Numbered from the stretch's first letter, positions 13,051-21,210 are shown. The stretch is DNA of 21,444 nt from Crocinitomicaceae bacterium (GCA_020848015.1 JADLBA010000146.1:1-21444); one strand, 5' to 3'. Made by a program: numbers and translations. The notes: generated by a model from the sequence alone, not told the origin.

Positions 13051-15057
13051 ATGGCAGAATCAAAACGTGTAAAGGCTGAAGAAGCCGAAGACCAAGAGCC
13101 CATCATTGATGTCAATGAAGGTGCTGAAAATCCATCTGTTGATACCTCAATCGAAGCAGATGAAGTCAAAGTAAAAATCGCCGACGAACCCGTCGAGGCC
13201 GAAGAATCAGTCGAACTGTTCAGCACAGCCGATGAAGAAGCCTTCCTGCTGCCTGGGGGAGAGTTCAACTGGGATGCTTTCGAGTCTGCCGGCGGTTACA
13301 CCAAAGAAGACCGCGCTCGCTACGATGCGGTTTACGAAAACACCCTGTCAACCATTGCTGAAAAAGAGGTGGTAGATGGTACGGTGGTTTCAGTTAACAA
13401 AAAAGAAGTAGTCGTCAATATCGGTTACAAATCGGAAGGTGTCATTCCTGTTACTGAATTCCGTTACAATCCGGACCTCAAAGCGGGCGACGTAGTTCCT
13501 GTTTATGTTGAACAGCAGGAAGACAAAAACGGTCAGCTCAGCGTATCTCACAAAACCGCCCGTGTATTCAGTGCTTGGGGCAATGTAAACCGTGCACTCG
13601 AATCCGGAGAGATTATCAAAGGAGATGTTAAGTGCCGCACCAAAGGCGGGCTTATTGTGGATGTGTTCGGTATCGAAGCATTCCTTCCCGGTTCGCAGAT
13701 AGATGTAAAGCCGATCCGCGATTACGATGTTTACGTCGGCAAAGTGATGGAACTGAAAGTGGTGAAGATCAACAACGAATTCAAAAACGTAGTTGTATCA
13801 CACAAAGCCCTGATTGAAGCCGAACTCGAAGAACAGAAAAAACAAATCATGTCCGGACTTGAAAAAGGTCAGGTACTTGAAGGAGTGGTCAAAAATATTA
13901 CCAGTTACGGAGTATTCGTTGACCTCGGTGGTGTAGATGGTCTTATTCACATTACTGACCTTTCATGGGGTCGCATCAATCATCCTGAAGAGGTGGTTCA
14001 ACTCGATCAGAAGATCAATGTCGTTATTCTCGACTTCGATGATGAGAAGAAGCGCATTGCACTTGGCTTGAAGCAACTCAGTGCACATCCATGGGATGCC
14101 CTGCAGGATCAGCTCCAGGCAGGACAAAAAGTAAAAGGAAAAGTTGTAGTACTCGCTGACTATGGAGCATTTGTAGAAGTAGCACCTGGTGTGGAAGGAC
14201 TGATTCACGTTTCCGAAATGTCATGGAGCTCACACCTTCGCTCGGCACAAGATTTTTTAAAAGTCGGTGAAGAGGTCGAATGCCTTATACTCAATGTGGA
14301 CAAAGACGAGCGCAAACTTTCGCTCGGCATGAAACAACTGACACCAGACCCATGGGAAAACATCGAGGCCCGTTTCCCGGTAGAGAGCAAGCACAAAGCA
14401 AAAGTACGCGCATTCACCAACTTCGGGGTATTCTGCGAACTCACTGATGGTATAGATGGTCTGATCCATATTTCCGATCTTTCATGGAGTAAGAAGATCA
14501 AACATCCGGGCGAATTCTGTGCAGTAGGTGATGAGATTGATGTCGTTGTTCTCGAACTCGACAAAGAGAACCGCCGTATCAGCCTTGGCCACAAACAAAT
14601 CGAAGAAAATCCTTGGGATGTATTCGAAACTGTATTCACTGACGGTTCTCGCCATCAAGGAACAGTTACCAAAAAAGAAGGTAGCCACGCCATTGTTACC
14701 CTTCCTTATGGTCTCGAAGGTTTCTGTATGAACAAGAACCTGAAGAAAGCAGACGGCTCAACTGCAAAACCAGATGAAGCGCTAGAGTTCGTTGTTCTTG
14801 AGTTTAATAAAAACCAGCGCAAGATCAATGTATCGCACACGCATACATGGAAAGAGGAAGAGCCTTCCAGCGACGCTTCTTCAAAGCCGGCCTCTAAATC
14901 TCGCGGCGCTGCCAAGAAATCAGACGTAGATTCCAGCGCGGTGAAAGCCGTAAATGCCCAAGTGGAGAAATCAACCCTTGGCGACTTAGATGCTCTTATG
15001 TCACTCAAGGAAAAGATGGAAGGCAAAACGCCTGAAAATGAAAATCCGGCAGAATAA
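13051..15057 (+). CDS. rpsA: 30S ribosomal protein S1
   Basis: mRNA-binding protein of the small ribosomal subunit, 668 aa. A long acidic N-terminal extension (residues 1 to about 95, rich in Glu/Asp/Ala) precedes six S1 (OB-fold) repeats starting near residues 109, 190, 273, 360, 449 and 537. The central repeats are canonical: VKNITSYGVFVDLGGVDGLI, ADYGAFVEVAPGVEGLIHVS and FTNFGVFCELTDGIDGLIHI, each followed by a DLSW or EMSW. A Ser/Lys-rich tail with coiled-coil-like character (LGDLDALMSLKEKME) ends the protein. The sixth repeat is the most diverged. Length and acidic N-terminus are usual for Bacteroidota S1. ATG 13051 is the natural start. It is a single-gene unit with a strong promoter, structured leader and terminator. 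Confidence 0.96.
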   Translation: MAESKRVKAEEAEDQEPIIDVNEGAENPSVDTSIEADEVKVKIADEPVEAEESVELFSTADEEAFLLPGGEFNWDAFESAGGYTKEDRARYDAVYENTLSTIAEKEVVDGTVVSVNKKEVVVNIGYKSEGVIPVTEFRYNPDLKAGDVVPVYVEQQEDKNGQLSVSHKTARVFSAWGNVNRALESGEIIKGDVKCRTKGGLIVDVFGIEAFLPGSQIDVKPIRDYDVYVGKVMELKVVKINNEFKNVVVSHKALIEAELEEQKKQIMSGLEKGQVLEGVVKNITSYGVFVDLGGVDGLIHITDLSWGRINHPEEVVQLDQKINVVILDFDDEKKRIALGLKQLSAHPWDALQDQLQAGQKVKGKVVVLADYGAFVEVAPGVEGLIHVSEMSWSSHLRSAQDFLKVGEEVECLILNVDKDERKLSLGMKQLTPDPWENIEARFPVESKHKAKVRAFTNFGVFCELTDGIDGLIHISDLSWSKKIKHPGEFCAVGDEIDVVVLELDKENRRISLGHKQIEENPWDVFETVFTDGSRHQGTVTKKEGSHAIVTLPYGLEGFCMNKNLKKADGSTAKPDEALEFVVLEFNKNQRKINVSHTHTWKEEEPSSDASSKPASKSRGAAKKSDVDSSAVKAVNAQVEKSTLGDLDALMSLKEKMEGKTPENENPAE

Positions 15058-15082
15058 TTTAATTATTTTACTGAAATAAAAT

Positions 15083-15117
15083 AAAAAACTGCTCTCAATC
15101 GAGAGCAGTTTTTTTTT
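15083..15117 (+). terminator. Rho-independent terminator of rpsA
   Basis: A perfect 10-bp stem AACTGCTCTC (15087-15096) / GAGAGCAGTT (15101-15110), extendable through flanking A/T pairs, with an AATC loop and nine T in total after the CAG. It starts 26 nt after the stop codon. Confidence 0.93.
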
Positions 15118-15243
15118 AATTAAAAGAACAAATAAGTTCCCGCTTTCATGTCTACCATTTCGCAGAGCCAGTAATTAATCAAAAAACAGGCCAAGCAATA
15201 AAACGTACATTGGAAGGTTATTGAAAAAAATCCGAAACCCTGC

Positions 15244-16104
15244 ATGAACTCCCATTTTCAAATTATCGCTTCAACGCTCTGCCTTCTGCTCATGGCCTCC
15301 TGTGTAAAAGATATACCAAAGCCAGAGAAATACGATTCTACCAAAGCTTATACACTCCAGGACATTTCATACGGAAATAATGATAAACAGAAAATAGATA
15401 TCTATTTACCCGCAAACCGGAACGCCGGAAGCACAAAAGTATTTGTGCTGATTCACGGCGGGGGATGGAGCGGAGGCGATAAATCGGAATATACCGATGT
15501 TTTTAATTCGCTCAAAAGTGTTTATCCCGATCATGCTATTATCAATATCAATTATCGGCTGGCAGACGCATCAAGTCCCGGGTATCCGAAACAGATCAAT
15601 GACATAGATGCAGCGTTAAAGCATATTCAAGCACCGGCATACAGTCTTTCAAAGCAATATTTCCTATTCGGCACCTCTGCGGGCGGACATCTCGCTATGC
15701 TTTACGGCTATGCTTTTGACACCGATCACTTTGTAAAAGGTATCTGCAATACCGTGGGCCCCACTGATATGACAGACCCAGCATATACAGACAACCCTAT
15801 TTATTTACCGGTAATCACCGGACTGGTAGGCTACGTTACCTACCAGCAGAATCCGGCATTGTATGAAGAGGTTAGTCCGGCAAAACGAGTAACAGACTCT
15901 TCTCCCCCAACGATTTCATTTTTTGGAGGCATGGATCCGCTTATCCCTTCCTCACAAATGCCGCGTTTACACGATGTGTTGAATGCGCATAATGTTTACA
16001 ACGAAGCCACCTTATACCCGGGAGCCGGTCACGGTGGGTGGGACGAGGCAACCAGTCTTGATATGGCCACGAAAATAATGAACTTCATTGAGCATCATTT
16101 TTGA
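15244..16104 (+). CDS. Lipoprotein alpha/beta hydrolase, BD-FAE/carboxylesterase-like
   Basis: Predicted membrane-anchored esterase of 286 aa. The signal sequence ends in a lipobox (LLLMASC, Cys20). The alpha/beta-hydrolase fold shows the oxyanion motif VLIHGGGWSGGDK with HGGG at 71-74, the nucleophile elbow GTSAGGH with Ser145, the acid Asp231 in FFGGMDPLIP, and His263 in PGAGHGGW; all three catalytic residues are present. The HGGGW plus GxSAGG combination is that of the BD-FAE (bifunctional feruloyl/acetyl esterase-like) and hormone-sensitive-lipase groups. The substrate is unknown; neighbours give no polysaccharide locus. It lies alone between the rpsA terminator and a convergent flavoprotein gene 26 nt away. 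Confidence 0.88.
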   Translation: MNSHFQIIASTLCLLLMASCVKDIPKPEKYDSTKAYTLQDISYGNNDKQKIDIYLPANRNAGSTKVFVLIHGGGWSGGDKSEYTDVFNSLKSVYPDHAIININYRLADASSPGYPKQINDIDAALKHIQAPAYSLSKQYFLFGTSAGGHLAMLYGYAFDTDHFVKGICNTVGPTDMTDPAYTDNPIYLPVITGLVGYVTYQQNPALYEEVSPAKRVTDSSPPTISFFGGMDPLIPSSQMPRLHDVLNAHNVYNEATLYPGAGHGGWDEATSLDMATKIMNFIEHHF

Positions 16105-16130
16105 TCTAGCGCCGGTGGGCTACAGAACAG

Positions 16131-17342
16131 TTACCCTTCAAGTTTTGCCGCAATCCACGCTGTAGTCCAGGCTGCCTGGAAATTGAATCCGCCGGTAACA
16201 GCATCTATATTAAGAACCTCACCTGCAAAATAAAGATGAGGGTGTCGCTTGCTGCCCATGGTTTTAAAATCAATCTCATTGAGATGAACTCCACCGGCTG
16301 TAACAAACTCCTCTTTAAAAGTGCTTTTCCCGAACACGTTGAACCGACAACGGCAAACAGATTCTGCTATCTGTTCAATATTTTTATTCGAAAGGTCAGC
16401 CCAGTTTTTTTCTTCCGGTATCCATTCTCTAATTAGAGATTGCCACAATCTCACGGGAAAAGAAAAAGGGCAGGTCACAAACACTTTTTTGCGGGAAAAC
16501 TGCTCCCTTCGTTCTTTCAGAAAATTTATTGCCCCAGGCAGGTTGAAGCGATGATCCCAGTTGACAACAATATTGAACCGGTAATTTTTTTTTGCCAGTT
16601 CAACCGCTGCTATAGCTGAAAGTTTCAGCACTCCTGGCCCGCTCAGACCCCAGTGGGTAATGAGCAATGGTCCGGTAGCGACAAAAGGAGAATCGTCCAT
16701 CTGCACATAGGCGGACGGCGATGAAAGACCCGCCAAGCCTCTTATACGAAGATCATCAATTTTAAAAGTAAAGAGCGATGGAACAGGATCAACAATCGTG
16801 TGACCCGTATTTTTGATTATATCCCACATCTGCGGACTGCTTCCCGAAGCAATAATAAGATCATCGGTGAGGATTACTTCGCCACTTGCCAGCATAATCT
16901 CCCACTTCTCACCCTTGTTTTCGAAGAATGTAACTCCAGCATTGAGCCTGACTTTTATCCCCAGCTTTCTCACCTCGCTTTCAAAACAATCAATAATAGT
17001 CTGTGAGCAATTGCTGACAGGAAAAACACGCCCGTCATCTTCCGTTGATAACTCTACACCGCGTCTGGCAAACCATTCTATAGTATCTCCAGGTTGAAAC
17101 TGGTTGAATGGACCGATCAGTTCGCGGGATCCTCTCGGATAATAAGCAACGAGTTCTTTCGGATCGAAGCAGGCATGAGTAACATTGCAACGTCCGCCGC
17201 CACTGATCTTTACCTTTGACAGTACTTTCCCCGATTTTTCCAGAATTACAATCTTTTTCTGCGGAAACAAAACAGCCGCATTGATCGCCGCAAAAAAACC
17301 TGCAGCACCTCCTCCAATCACCGCGAGATGGTATGTGGACAT
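16131..17342 (-). CDS. BaiN/HI0933-family NAD(P)/FAD-dependent oxidoreductase
   Basis: Flavoprotein of 403 aa of the HI0933/YhiN/BaiN family. The N-terminal dinucleotide-binding motif VIGGGAAGFFAA (8-19) is followed by the family signatures KVKISGGGRCNVTH, GRVFPVSNCSQTIIDCF, ITHWGLSGPGVLKLSA, and the C-terminal FAGEVLNIDAVTGGFNFQAA that closes the FAD site. One member (BaiN) acts in bile-acid dehydroxylation, but the broad family is of unknown function, so no substrate is claimed. I start at ATG 17342: it puts the glycine motif eight residues in, as in the family, and a promoter box lies 7 nt upstream. The 41-residue in-frame extension to 17465 would cover that promoter. Confidence 0.9.
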   Translation of the reverse strand: MSTYHLAVIGGGAAGFFAAINAAVLFPQKKIVILEKSGKVLSKVKISGGGRCNVTHACFDPKELVAYYPRGSRELIGPFNQFQPGDTIEWFARRGVELSTEDDGRVFPVSNCSQTIIDCFESEVRKLGIKVRLNAGVTFFENKGEKWEIMLASGEVILTDDLIIASGSSPQMWDIIKNTGHTIVDPVPSLFTFKIDDLRIRGLAGLSSPSAYVQMDDSPFVATGPLLITHWGLSGPGVLKLSAIAAVELAKKNYRFNIVVNWDHRFNLPGAINFLKERREQFSRKKVFVTCPFSFPVRLWQSLIREWIPEEKNWADLSNKNIEQIAESVCRCRFNVFGKSTFKEEFVTAGGVHLNEIDFKTMGSKRHPHLYFAGEVLNIDAVTGGFNFQAAWTTAWIAAKLEG

Positions 17343-17349
17343 ACAGAGG

Positions 17350-17357
17350 CAAAGATA
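17350..17357 (-). promoter_or_regulatory. -7 promoter box close to the BaiN-family start codon
   Basis: Minus strand TATCTTTG, an exact TAnnTTTG match, separated from the ATG by only 7 nt (CCTCTGT). The transcript would have a leader of a few bases at most. Confidence 0.55.
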
Positions 17358-17564
17358 GAATGGAGCACCCAAATGATTTTTTGGGATTGCAAAGAACTCA
17401 TATATGAGAGGGAAAGATGAATGTTTTCCCAGCGCTTTAGGAGTTTCTCCTATCCTTAGCGACATTAAGAATATGCTTCGTCGAATAGAGAACAGGTCGT
17501 CAAAAATTCCATTGAACAGAATAAGCGCAACGACAAGCGCTCAATGAAAGAATTATTGGAGTGT

Positions 17565-18566
17565 TTAACGCACAGAGTTTTTTATTTTCCAGATTGCTCC
17601 GTTTTTGGTCGTCAGCCTTTCTAAAGTTCCCCCGGTTACCAGGTCATTAAGTACCTGCTCTGTTTTCTGCCTCGGAGTTCCGGAGAGTTCTGCATATTCT
17701 TTCGCAGTCAGAGAAGGGTAGTATGTAAATAGTGCCGTCGCACTTTTGTCATAGATTAATTTCGAAGCATTGGGGTGCAGTTTTTTTATCGCATTTTCAA
17801 TAGCAGAATATGGCTTTGAACCATATATTGTTTCTGTATTTCCCAATGTATCAGAAAAGAAAATAGTAGGGAAACCTTTAACCCCTAATTGATTTCCATA
17901 TTTCAAGTCTTCAAAAAACAGCTCCTTCGCCTTTCCATCAAAGTCATTTTTGAGACGTTCCACATCGAGACCGGCAGTAAAAGCGGCCTTTTCCATATAC
18001 TCCCACCGAGTGATATTCTTTTTTTGTAAAAACAACATTTCTCTCAGTTCGCGAAGAAAAAAAATTGCCTTTTGGCTGTCTTGTATTTGTGCTGCCTTGA
18101 ATGTAATGGAAGGAGGATAGGAAGAATGCAGCGGATCTTCTAACCAAACATCGCCGTCAATCGGCATATCATAGTATATACTCACTTCGTCCCAATGATG
18201 GGCTACATCCGAAGGCTTACTAATACCACCACTGTTGTAACTCCAATCGGGCAACAGACCTCCCATTCTGTATTCAATTTCTACGATGTCCCCATATTCT
18301 AATTTCATCTTGCGCAATTGAGGTTCAATACCCCAGCAGGAAGAGCAAATAGGATCCGTGTAGTAAATTACTTTTATTGATTTTTTTTCTGGCCGTATGT
18401 TTCCTGCATTCCCTGCATCAGTTTTGCCTGTGGGTATTTCGCATACACCGCTATCAGGGTTGCACAATAAAGGATTATTGTTTTCCATTTTATTTCTTGT
18501 CTGTGCGTTACAATTAATAGCACCAACAGTAAATGCAATCATTAATAGCAAATTAATCCTATTCAT
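17565..18566 (-). CDS. Secreted DsbA-family thiol-disulfide protein, SpxH-like, with C-terminal winged-helix-like extension
   Basis: About 333 aa. A signal peptide (MNRINLLLMIAFTVGAINCN) directs export. After a linker with two cysteines (LLCNPDSGVCEIPTG) comes the thioredoxin-fold domain: VIYYTDPICSSCWGIEPQL with the redox pair Cys-Ser-Ser-Cys, then YRMGGLLPDW, an inserted helical domain, and GVKGFPTIFF with the cis-proline. The order DPxC..CWGxEP and YRMGGLxPDW matches the YjbH/SpxH branch (Thioredoxin_5) more than E. coli DsbA; that branch is usually cytoplasmic, so the signal peptide is notable. The last 60 residues (LTAKEYAELSGTPRQKTEQV, LNDLVTGGTLERL) resemble a winged helix. I start at ATG 18566, not the upstream in-frame codon at 18605. 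It is divergent from an HxlR regulator 81 nt away. Confidence 0.82.
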   Translation of the reverse strand: MNRINLLLMIAFTVGAINCNAQTRNKMENNNPLLCNPDSGVCEIPTGKTDAGNAGNIRPEKKSIKVIYYTDPICSSCWGIEPQLRKMKLEYGDIVEIEYRMGGLLPDWSYNSGGISKPSDVAHHWDEVSIYYDMPIDGDVWLEDPLHSSYPPSITFKAAQIQDSQKAIFFLRELREMLFLQKKNITRWEYMEKAAFTAGLDVERLKNDFDGKAKELFFEDLKYGNQLGVKGFPTIFFSDTLGNTETIYGSKPYSAIENAIKKLHPNASKLIYDKSATALFTYYPSLTAKEYAELSGTPRQKTEQVLNDLVTGGTLERLTTKNGAIWKIKNSVR

Positions 18567-18596
18567 ATTACTATTGCCTTGTGCGTAAATCTTTTC

Positions 18597-18627
18597 TTTG
18601 TGCAAATGTCCGAAGAGAATAATTTCT
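18597..18627 (+). promoter_or_regulatory. Candidate promoter of the HxlR regulator
   Basis: TTTG (18597-18600), exactly 19 bp, TAATTTCT (18620-18627). The -33 and spacing are ideal; the -7 box has two deviations at its end. It lies 20 nt before the ATG at 18648, in the spacer shared with the divergent DsbA-like gene. Confidence 0.5.
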
Positions 18628-18647
18628 GTGCAATAAGTCAGATTTTT

Positions 18648-18965
18648 ATGACTGTAAAAAAGGAAATAAAGGAAAAGAAAACTTGCCTTGCACAGGTACT
18701 TTTAAAGACTTTATCGGACAAATGGAAGCCGGAAATTTTTCATCTGGCACTTGATAGTTCAGTACGATTCAGTAACTTACTCCGCGAAATAAAAGAGTCA
18801 AACAAGCAGACTTTATCCGTTGTATTAAGAGAATTGGAACAAGCCGGGTTGCTTGAAAAAGTTATCATAAAGGAAAAACCCCTGCATATCGAATACTACC
18901 TGACGGAAAATGGAAAGTCATTCGCTTCCGTGTTTAAGCAGTTAGAGTTATTGAGGCCGAAATGA
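18648..18965 (+). CDS. HxlR-family transcriptional regulator
   Basis: Winged helix-turn-helix regulator of 105 aa. The family layout is plain: Cys13 then LLKTLSDKWKPEIF (helix 1-2), RFSNLLREIKESNKQTLSVV and LRELEQAGLLEKV (recognition helix region), and the wing LHIEYYLTENGKS. HxlR proteins such as YodB and HypR use one conserved N-terminal cysteine to sense quinones, aldehydes or disulfide stress; Cys13 is at the matching place and is the only cysteine when starting at 18648. The divergent thiol-disulfide gene fits as a target. I chose ATG 18648 because it gives the usual length and follows a promoter; the longer frame from 18579 adds 23 non-family residues. Confidence 0.88.
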   Translation: MTVKKEIKEKKTCLAQVLLKTLSDKWKPEIFHLALDSSVRFSNLLREIKESNKQTLSVVLRELEQAGLLEKVIIKEKPLHIEYYLTENGKSFASVFKQLELLRPK

Positions 18966-19116
18966 TTTGTCTTCTTCCGCATTTTTTTAAGTACAGGAGG
19001 TATCGAGTTTCAGAAATAATTACGATCAATACAACAACCAGCAAAGCAAAAAAAGTTCAGCAGATGAGAGTCTTCATGGCTTTTTGGCGGCAAGTACCTG
19101 CAAGCGAACAGCACCC

Positions 19117-19551
19117 TTAATTCTCAACCCTCAAAAAATCACCCGACATAGTAAAGATCAATACAAAGCCATTATTCAATTGAATCTCCTGATTGTTAGA
19201 CTGAATTTCCCAACCAACTACATGGTTGCCCGGATAATGAAAGTTTACATAGTTTAGTATCTCGACCGGTATTACGCTGTCTGGCAACTTTGAAGTGCCA
19301 TCAATGTCAATAATACTTTTTGCTTTATTAAACTCTAATTTAACTCCACAGGATAAAGTAACCTCATACATTTCTTCTTTTTCACCCTTTTCTTTGATGG
19401 TCTTAGTAATATTACAATCAGGGAAATGAGTTGAAATATAATTTTTTATTTCAATGGGTACATCCTGTTCCGGGAGTATTGTCTCTTTATCACAACCCGA
19501 TATGAATACCAGAGAGAGTACTACTATCAGCGATGTGATTAGGTTTTTCAT
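19117..19551 (-). CDS. PepSY-like lipoprotein (two-repeat)
   Basis: Lipoprotein of 144 aa. Signal peptide with lipobox FISGC (Cys20). Two similar segments follow: VPIEIKNYISTHFPDCNITK ... EVTLSCGVKLEFNKA and IPVEILNYVNFHYPGNHVVG ... EIQLNNGFVLIFTMSGDF. This 'P.eI..Yi...FP......e......eV.L..G..L.F...G' unit is that of the PepSY_like (DUF2874) proteins common in Bacteroidota envelopes, where DxxG and LP spacers recur (here DIDGTSKLPDS). Function is not established. ATG 19551 is taken because it starts a normal lipoprotein signal; an upstream ATG at 19569 adds six residues. Stands alone between two non-coding stretches. Confidence 0.8.
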   Translation of the reverse strand: MKNLITSLIVVLSLVFISGCDKETILPEQDVPIEIKNYISTHFPDCNITKTIKEKGEKEEMYEVTLSCGVKLEFNKAKSIIDIDGTSKLPDSVIPVEILNYVNFHYPGNHVVGWEIQSNNQEIQLNNGFVLIFTMSGDFLRVEN

Positions 19552-19608
19552 CGTTCTGCCAAATTTCATAACAGCAATTTAATAAAGGATTATTACATTC
19601 TATCAGTT

Positions 19609-19616
19609 CAAATATA
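19609..19616 (-). promoter_or_regulatory. -7 box of the PepSY-like gene
   Basis: Minus strand TATATTTG, exact TAnnTTTG match, 57 nt before the ATG at 19551. No TTG at 19 bp upstream. Confidence 0.45.
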
Positions 19617-19619
19617 AGA

Positions 19620-20260
19620 AATTTCCTATTGCTCATCCGGTTTACGATCCACCGTTTTACATCGAGGTTGGTTTTTATCCTGCTTCTCCAACAAGAAAAG
19701 TTGCACAATATTCGCGCTCAGTACTCCGCACTGAGGCGAAGTTGCGGAGATATGTATCTTGTCGTGGATGAACTATTACAAAAATCAAATGAATATAGGC
19801 TAATAGCAGAAAACTTCTTCTGCCCTTAATTTTTGGGGTTAACATAATGGTTAGGCTCTTGTAATTTTTTTCGTATCAATCTCGCCGCATTCTTTGCGTT
19901 ATCCTTCTCCAGTTTTGAACCGAAAAATTTATTACCGTAGCAGGGAGAAATTACCGCTGAGTGCGCAACGGGATATCGCAAAGATCGCTGAGGCAATACA
20001 CTTCTTTGTTGATTTTGACCCAGTAAACGAAAATGAAGTAAAACAGGATGCTCTCCATAGTATCCCCTGTGAATATTTTTTTCGGACAAGAATGTTTTTT
20101 TCTTAATTTGGTAGCCTATCCTTTTCTGACTAATTATGCAAAAAACCAATCTTCTTGACACCGGATAATCCAATCTTTTTTTTATTATGAATAAATAGCG
20201 GGATTACTCAGCAGTGGGTAAATAGCCAATCAACCATTTCACTTAAATACCAAACAAATC
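19620..20260. other. Stretch without a recognisable gene
   Basis: Only short open frames are present. The longest on the minus strand (stop near 19826, opening at a TTG near 20173) ends NAARLIRKKLQEPNHYVNPK, which looks protein-like, but no family, signal peptide or promoter supports it. A plus-strand frame at 19894-20106 overlaps it. The region is AT-rich and may contain decayed coding sequence. I see no RNA gene, repeat or terminator. Confidence 0.3.
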
Positions 20261-21154
20261 ATGAACACTGTTAAATCTCTTTTCCTTATTGCAACAAGTA
20301 GCTTTTTCCTCTCCGCAGCAGCACAGGTCGAAATTGACAAGCCGGTTGTTCTTACCGGAGCGGACGGAAACCGGAGTATGCAGAATCTCGAAGCCCCTGT
20401 CAACGGTACCGATGCCGTAAACAAGGACTATGTGGACAATGCGGTGGCAGCAGGAGGCGGCGGGTCGTCGGGAAAACCCCAAGCAATCAGCGCGGAATCG
20501 CCCTCCCAAATGACGTTTTCTGCTTCGGTTCAATACTGCGAAAATCTAAACGAGGATGGGCACGATGATTGGCGCATCCCCGATCTCAAAGAGGCTCAGT
20601 ATTTTTCAGGAAGCGAAGCCAACACCAACTATGTATGGACTATTTCTGAATCGCCGGGGCTCGATTACCCTATCAACCAAAATCAGATATCAATGCGCCT
20701 CAGCGATGGCAAGTGGAGGAATGGCGGAGCCACCACCGTGTTGTTTCCGAACAAGAATGTCAATGGCAGCACTTCCAATACCACCTGGACGACCGTAGGT
20801 ACCATTGCCCCTTCCAATCCATTGAATACCTTTCTTCCGACGCACATTAAATTGAACGCTTATGACTCTGGTTCTGGGACTTCTTATTTCAGGTTAGTTT
20901 ATAATCTTGCCGATGGATCATCGGTCAATTCAAGTGAATATTCTACCAATTCAAGTACGACACAAACATTTATAGATATGCAAAGCATACCGATGTTCAA
21001 CGGCGGCACTCCGCTCAACAGCATAGATGTGCAGGCATACAATACATTGGGTGGTGGCAATATTGCATACGTTTCACTCTTTTCGGTTGCCGGATATGAA
21101 ACAACCTTCAACCACCGCGATGGAAATACCCTCTACGCCCGCTGTGTGAGATAA
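20261..21154 (+). CDS. Secreted Lcl_C (DUF1566)-like protein with fibre-neck-like module
   Basis: Secreted protein of 297 aa. Signal peptide (MNTVKSLFLIATSSFFLSAA), then the shared module at about 22-60: VEIDKPVVLTGADGNR and NGTDAVNKDYVDNAV, nearly identical to that of the glycine-rich protein. A Gly linker leads to an Lcl_C/DUF1566-like start, FSASVQYCENLNEDGHDDWR followed by IPDLKEAQYF, and the protein ends GNTLYARCVR as such domains do. Between these halves lie about 130 residues of Ser/Thr/Asn-rich beta-type sequence (about 155-280) not expected in a standard Lcl_C domain, so the domain seems to be split by an insertion. Lcl_C relates to the formylglycine-enzyme/C-type-lectin fold, suggesting ligand display. 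Terminated by the hairpin at 21211-21257. Confidence 0.82.
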   Translation: MNTVKSLFLIATSSFFLSAAAQVEIDKPVVLTGADGNRSMQNLEAPVNGTDAVNKDYVDNAVAAGGGGSSGKPQAISAESPSQMTFSASVQYCENLNEDGHDDWRIPDLKEAQYFSGSEANTNYVWTISESPGLDYPINQNQISMRLSDGKWRNGGATTVLFPNKNVNGSTSNTTWTTVGTIAPSNPLNTFLPTHIKLNAYDSGSGTSYFRLVYNLADGSSVNSSEYSTNSSTTQTFIDMQSIPMFNGGTPLNSIDVQAYNTLGGGNIAYVSLFSVAGYETTFNHRDGNTLYARCVR

Positions 21155-21210
21155 TTTTTAGCGGAATATTTCCGTTAGTTAAATTGTATATGAGTTAGAA
21201 ATGACACAAA

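Noticed and set aside
13963..15026. Several long open frames on the minus strand inside rpsA
   Set aside because: They are antisense shadows of the strongly biased S1 codons, with no family motifs, and rpsA itself is unmistakable.
17535..17546. Small AGCGC/GCGCT hairpin between the BaiN-family and DsbA-like genes as a terminator
   Set aside because: The stem is only about 5 bp and has no T-tract on either strand.
18990..19005. AGGAGGT as a ribosome binding site
   Set aside because: No open frame follows it, and Shine-Dalgarno sites are rarely used in this phylum.
19894..20173. Overlapping plus and minus small open frames as genes
   Set aside because: Neither has a promoter box, ATG start with leader context, or recognisable motif; kept only as an unresolved stretch.
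20261..21154. Diversity-generating retroelement target, given the Lcl_C/C-type-lectin-like domain
   Set aside because: No reverse transcriptase frame and no template-repeat copy of the gene's 3' end were seen in the window.
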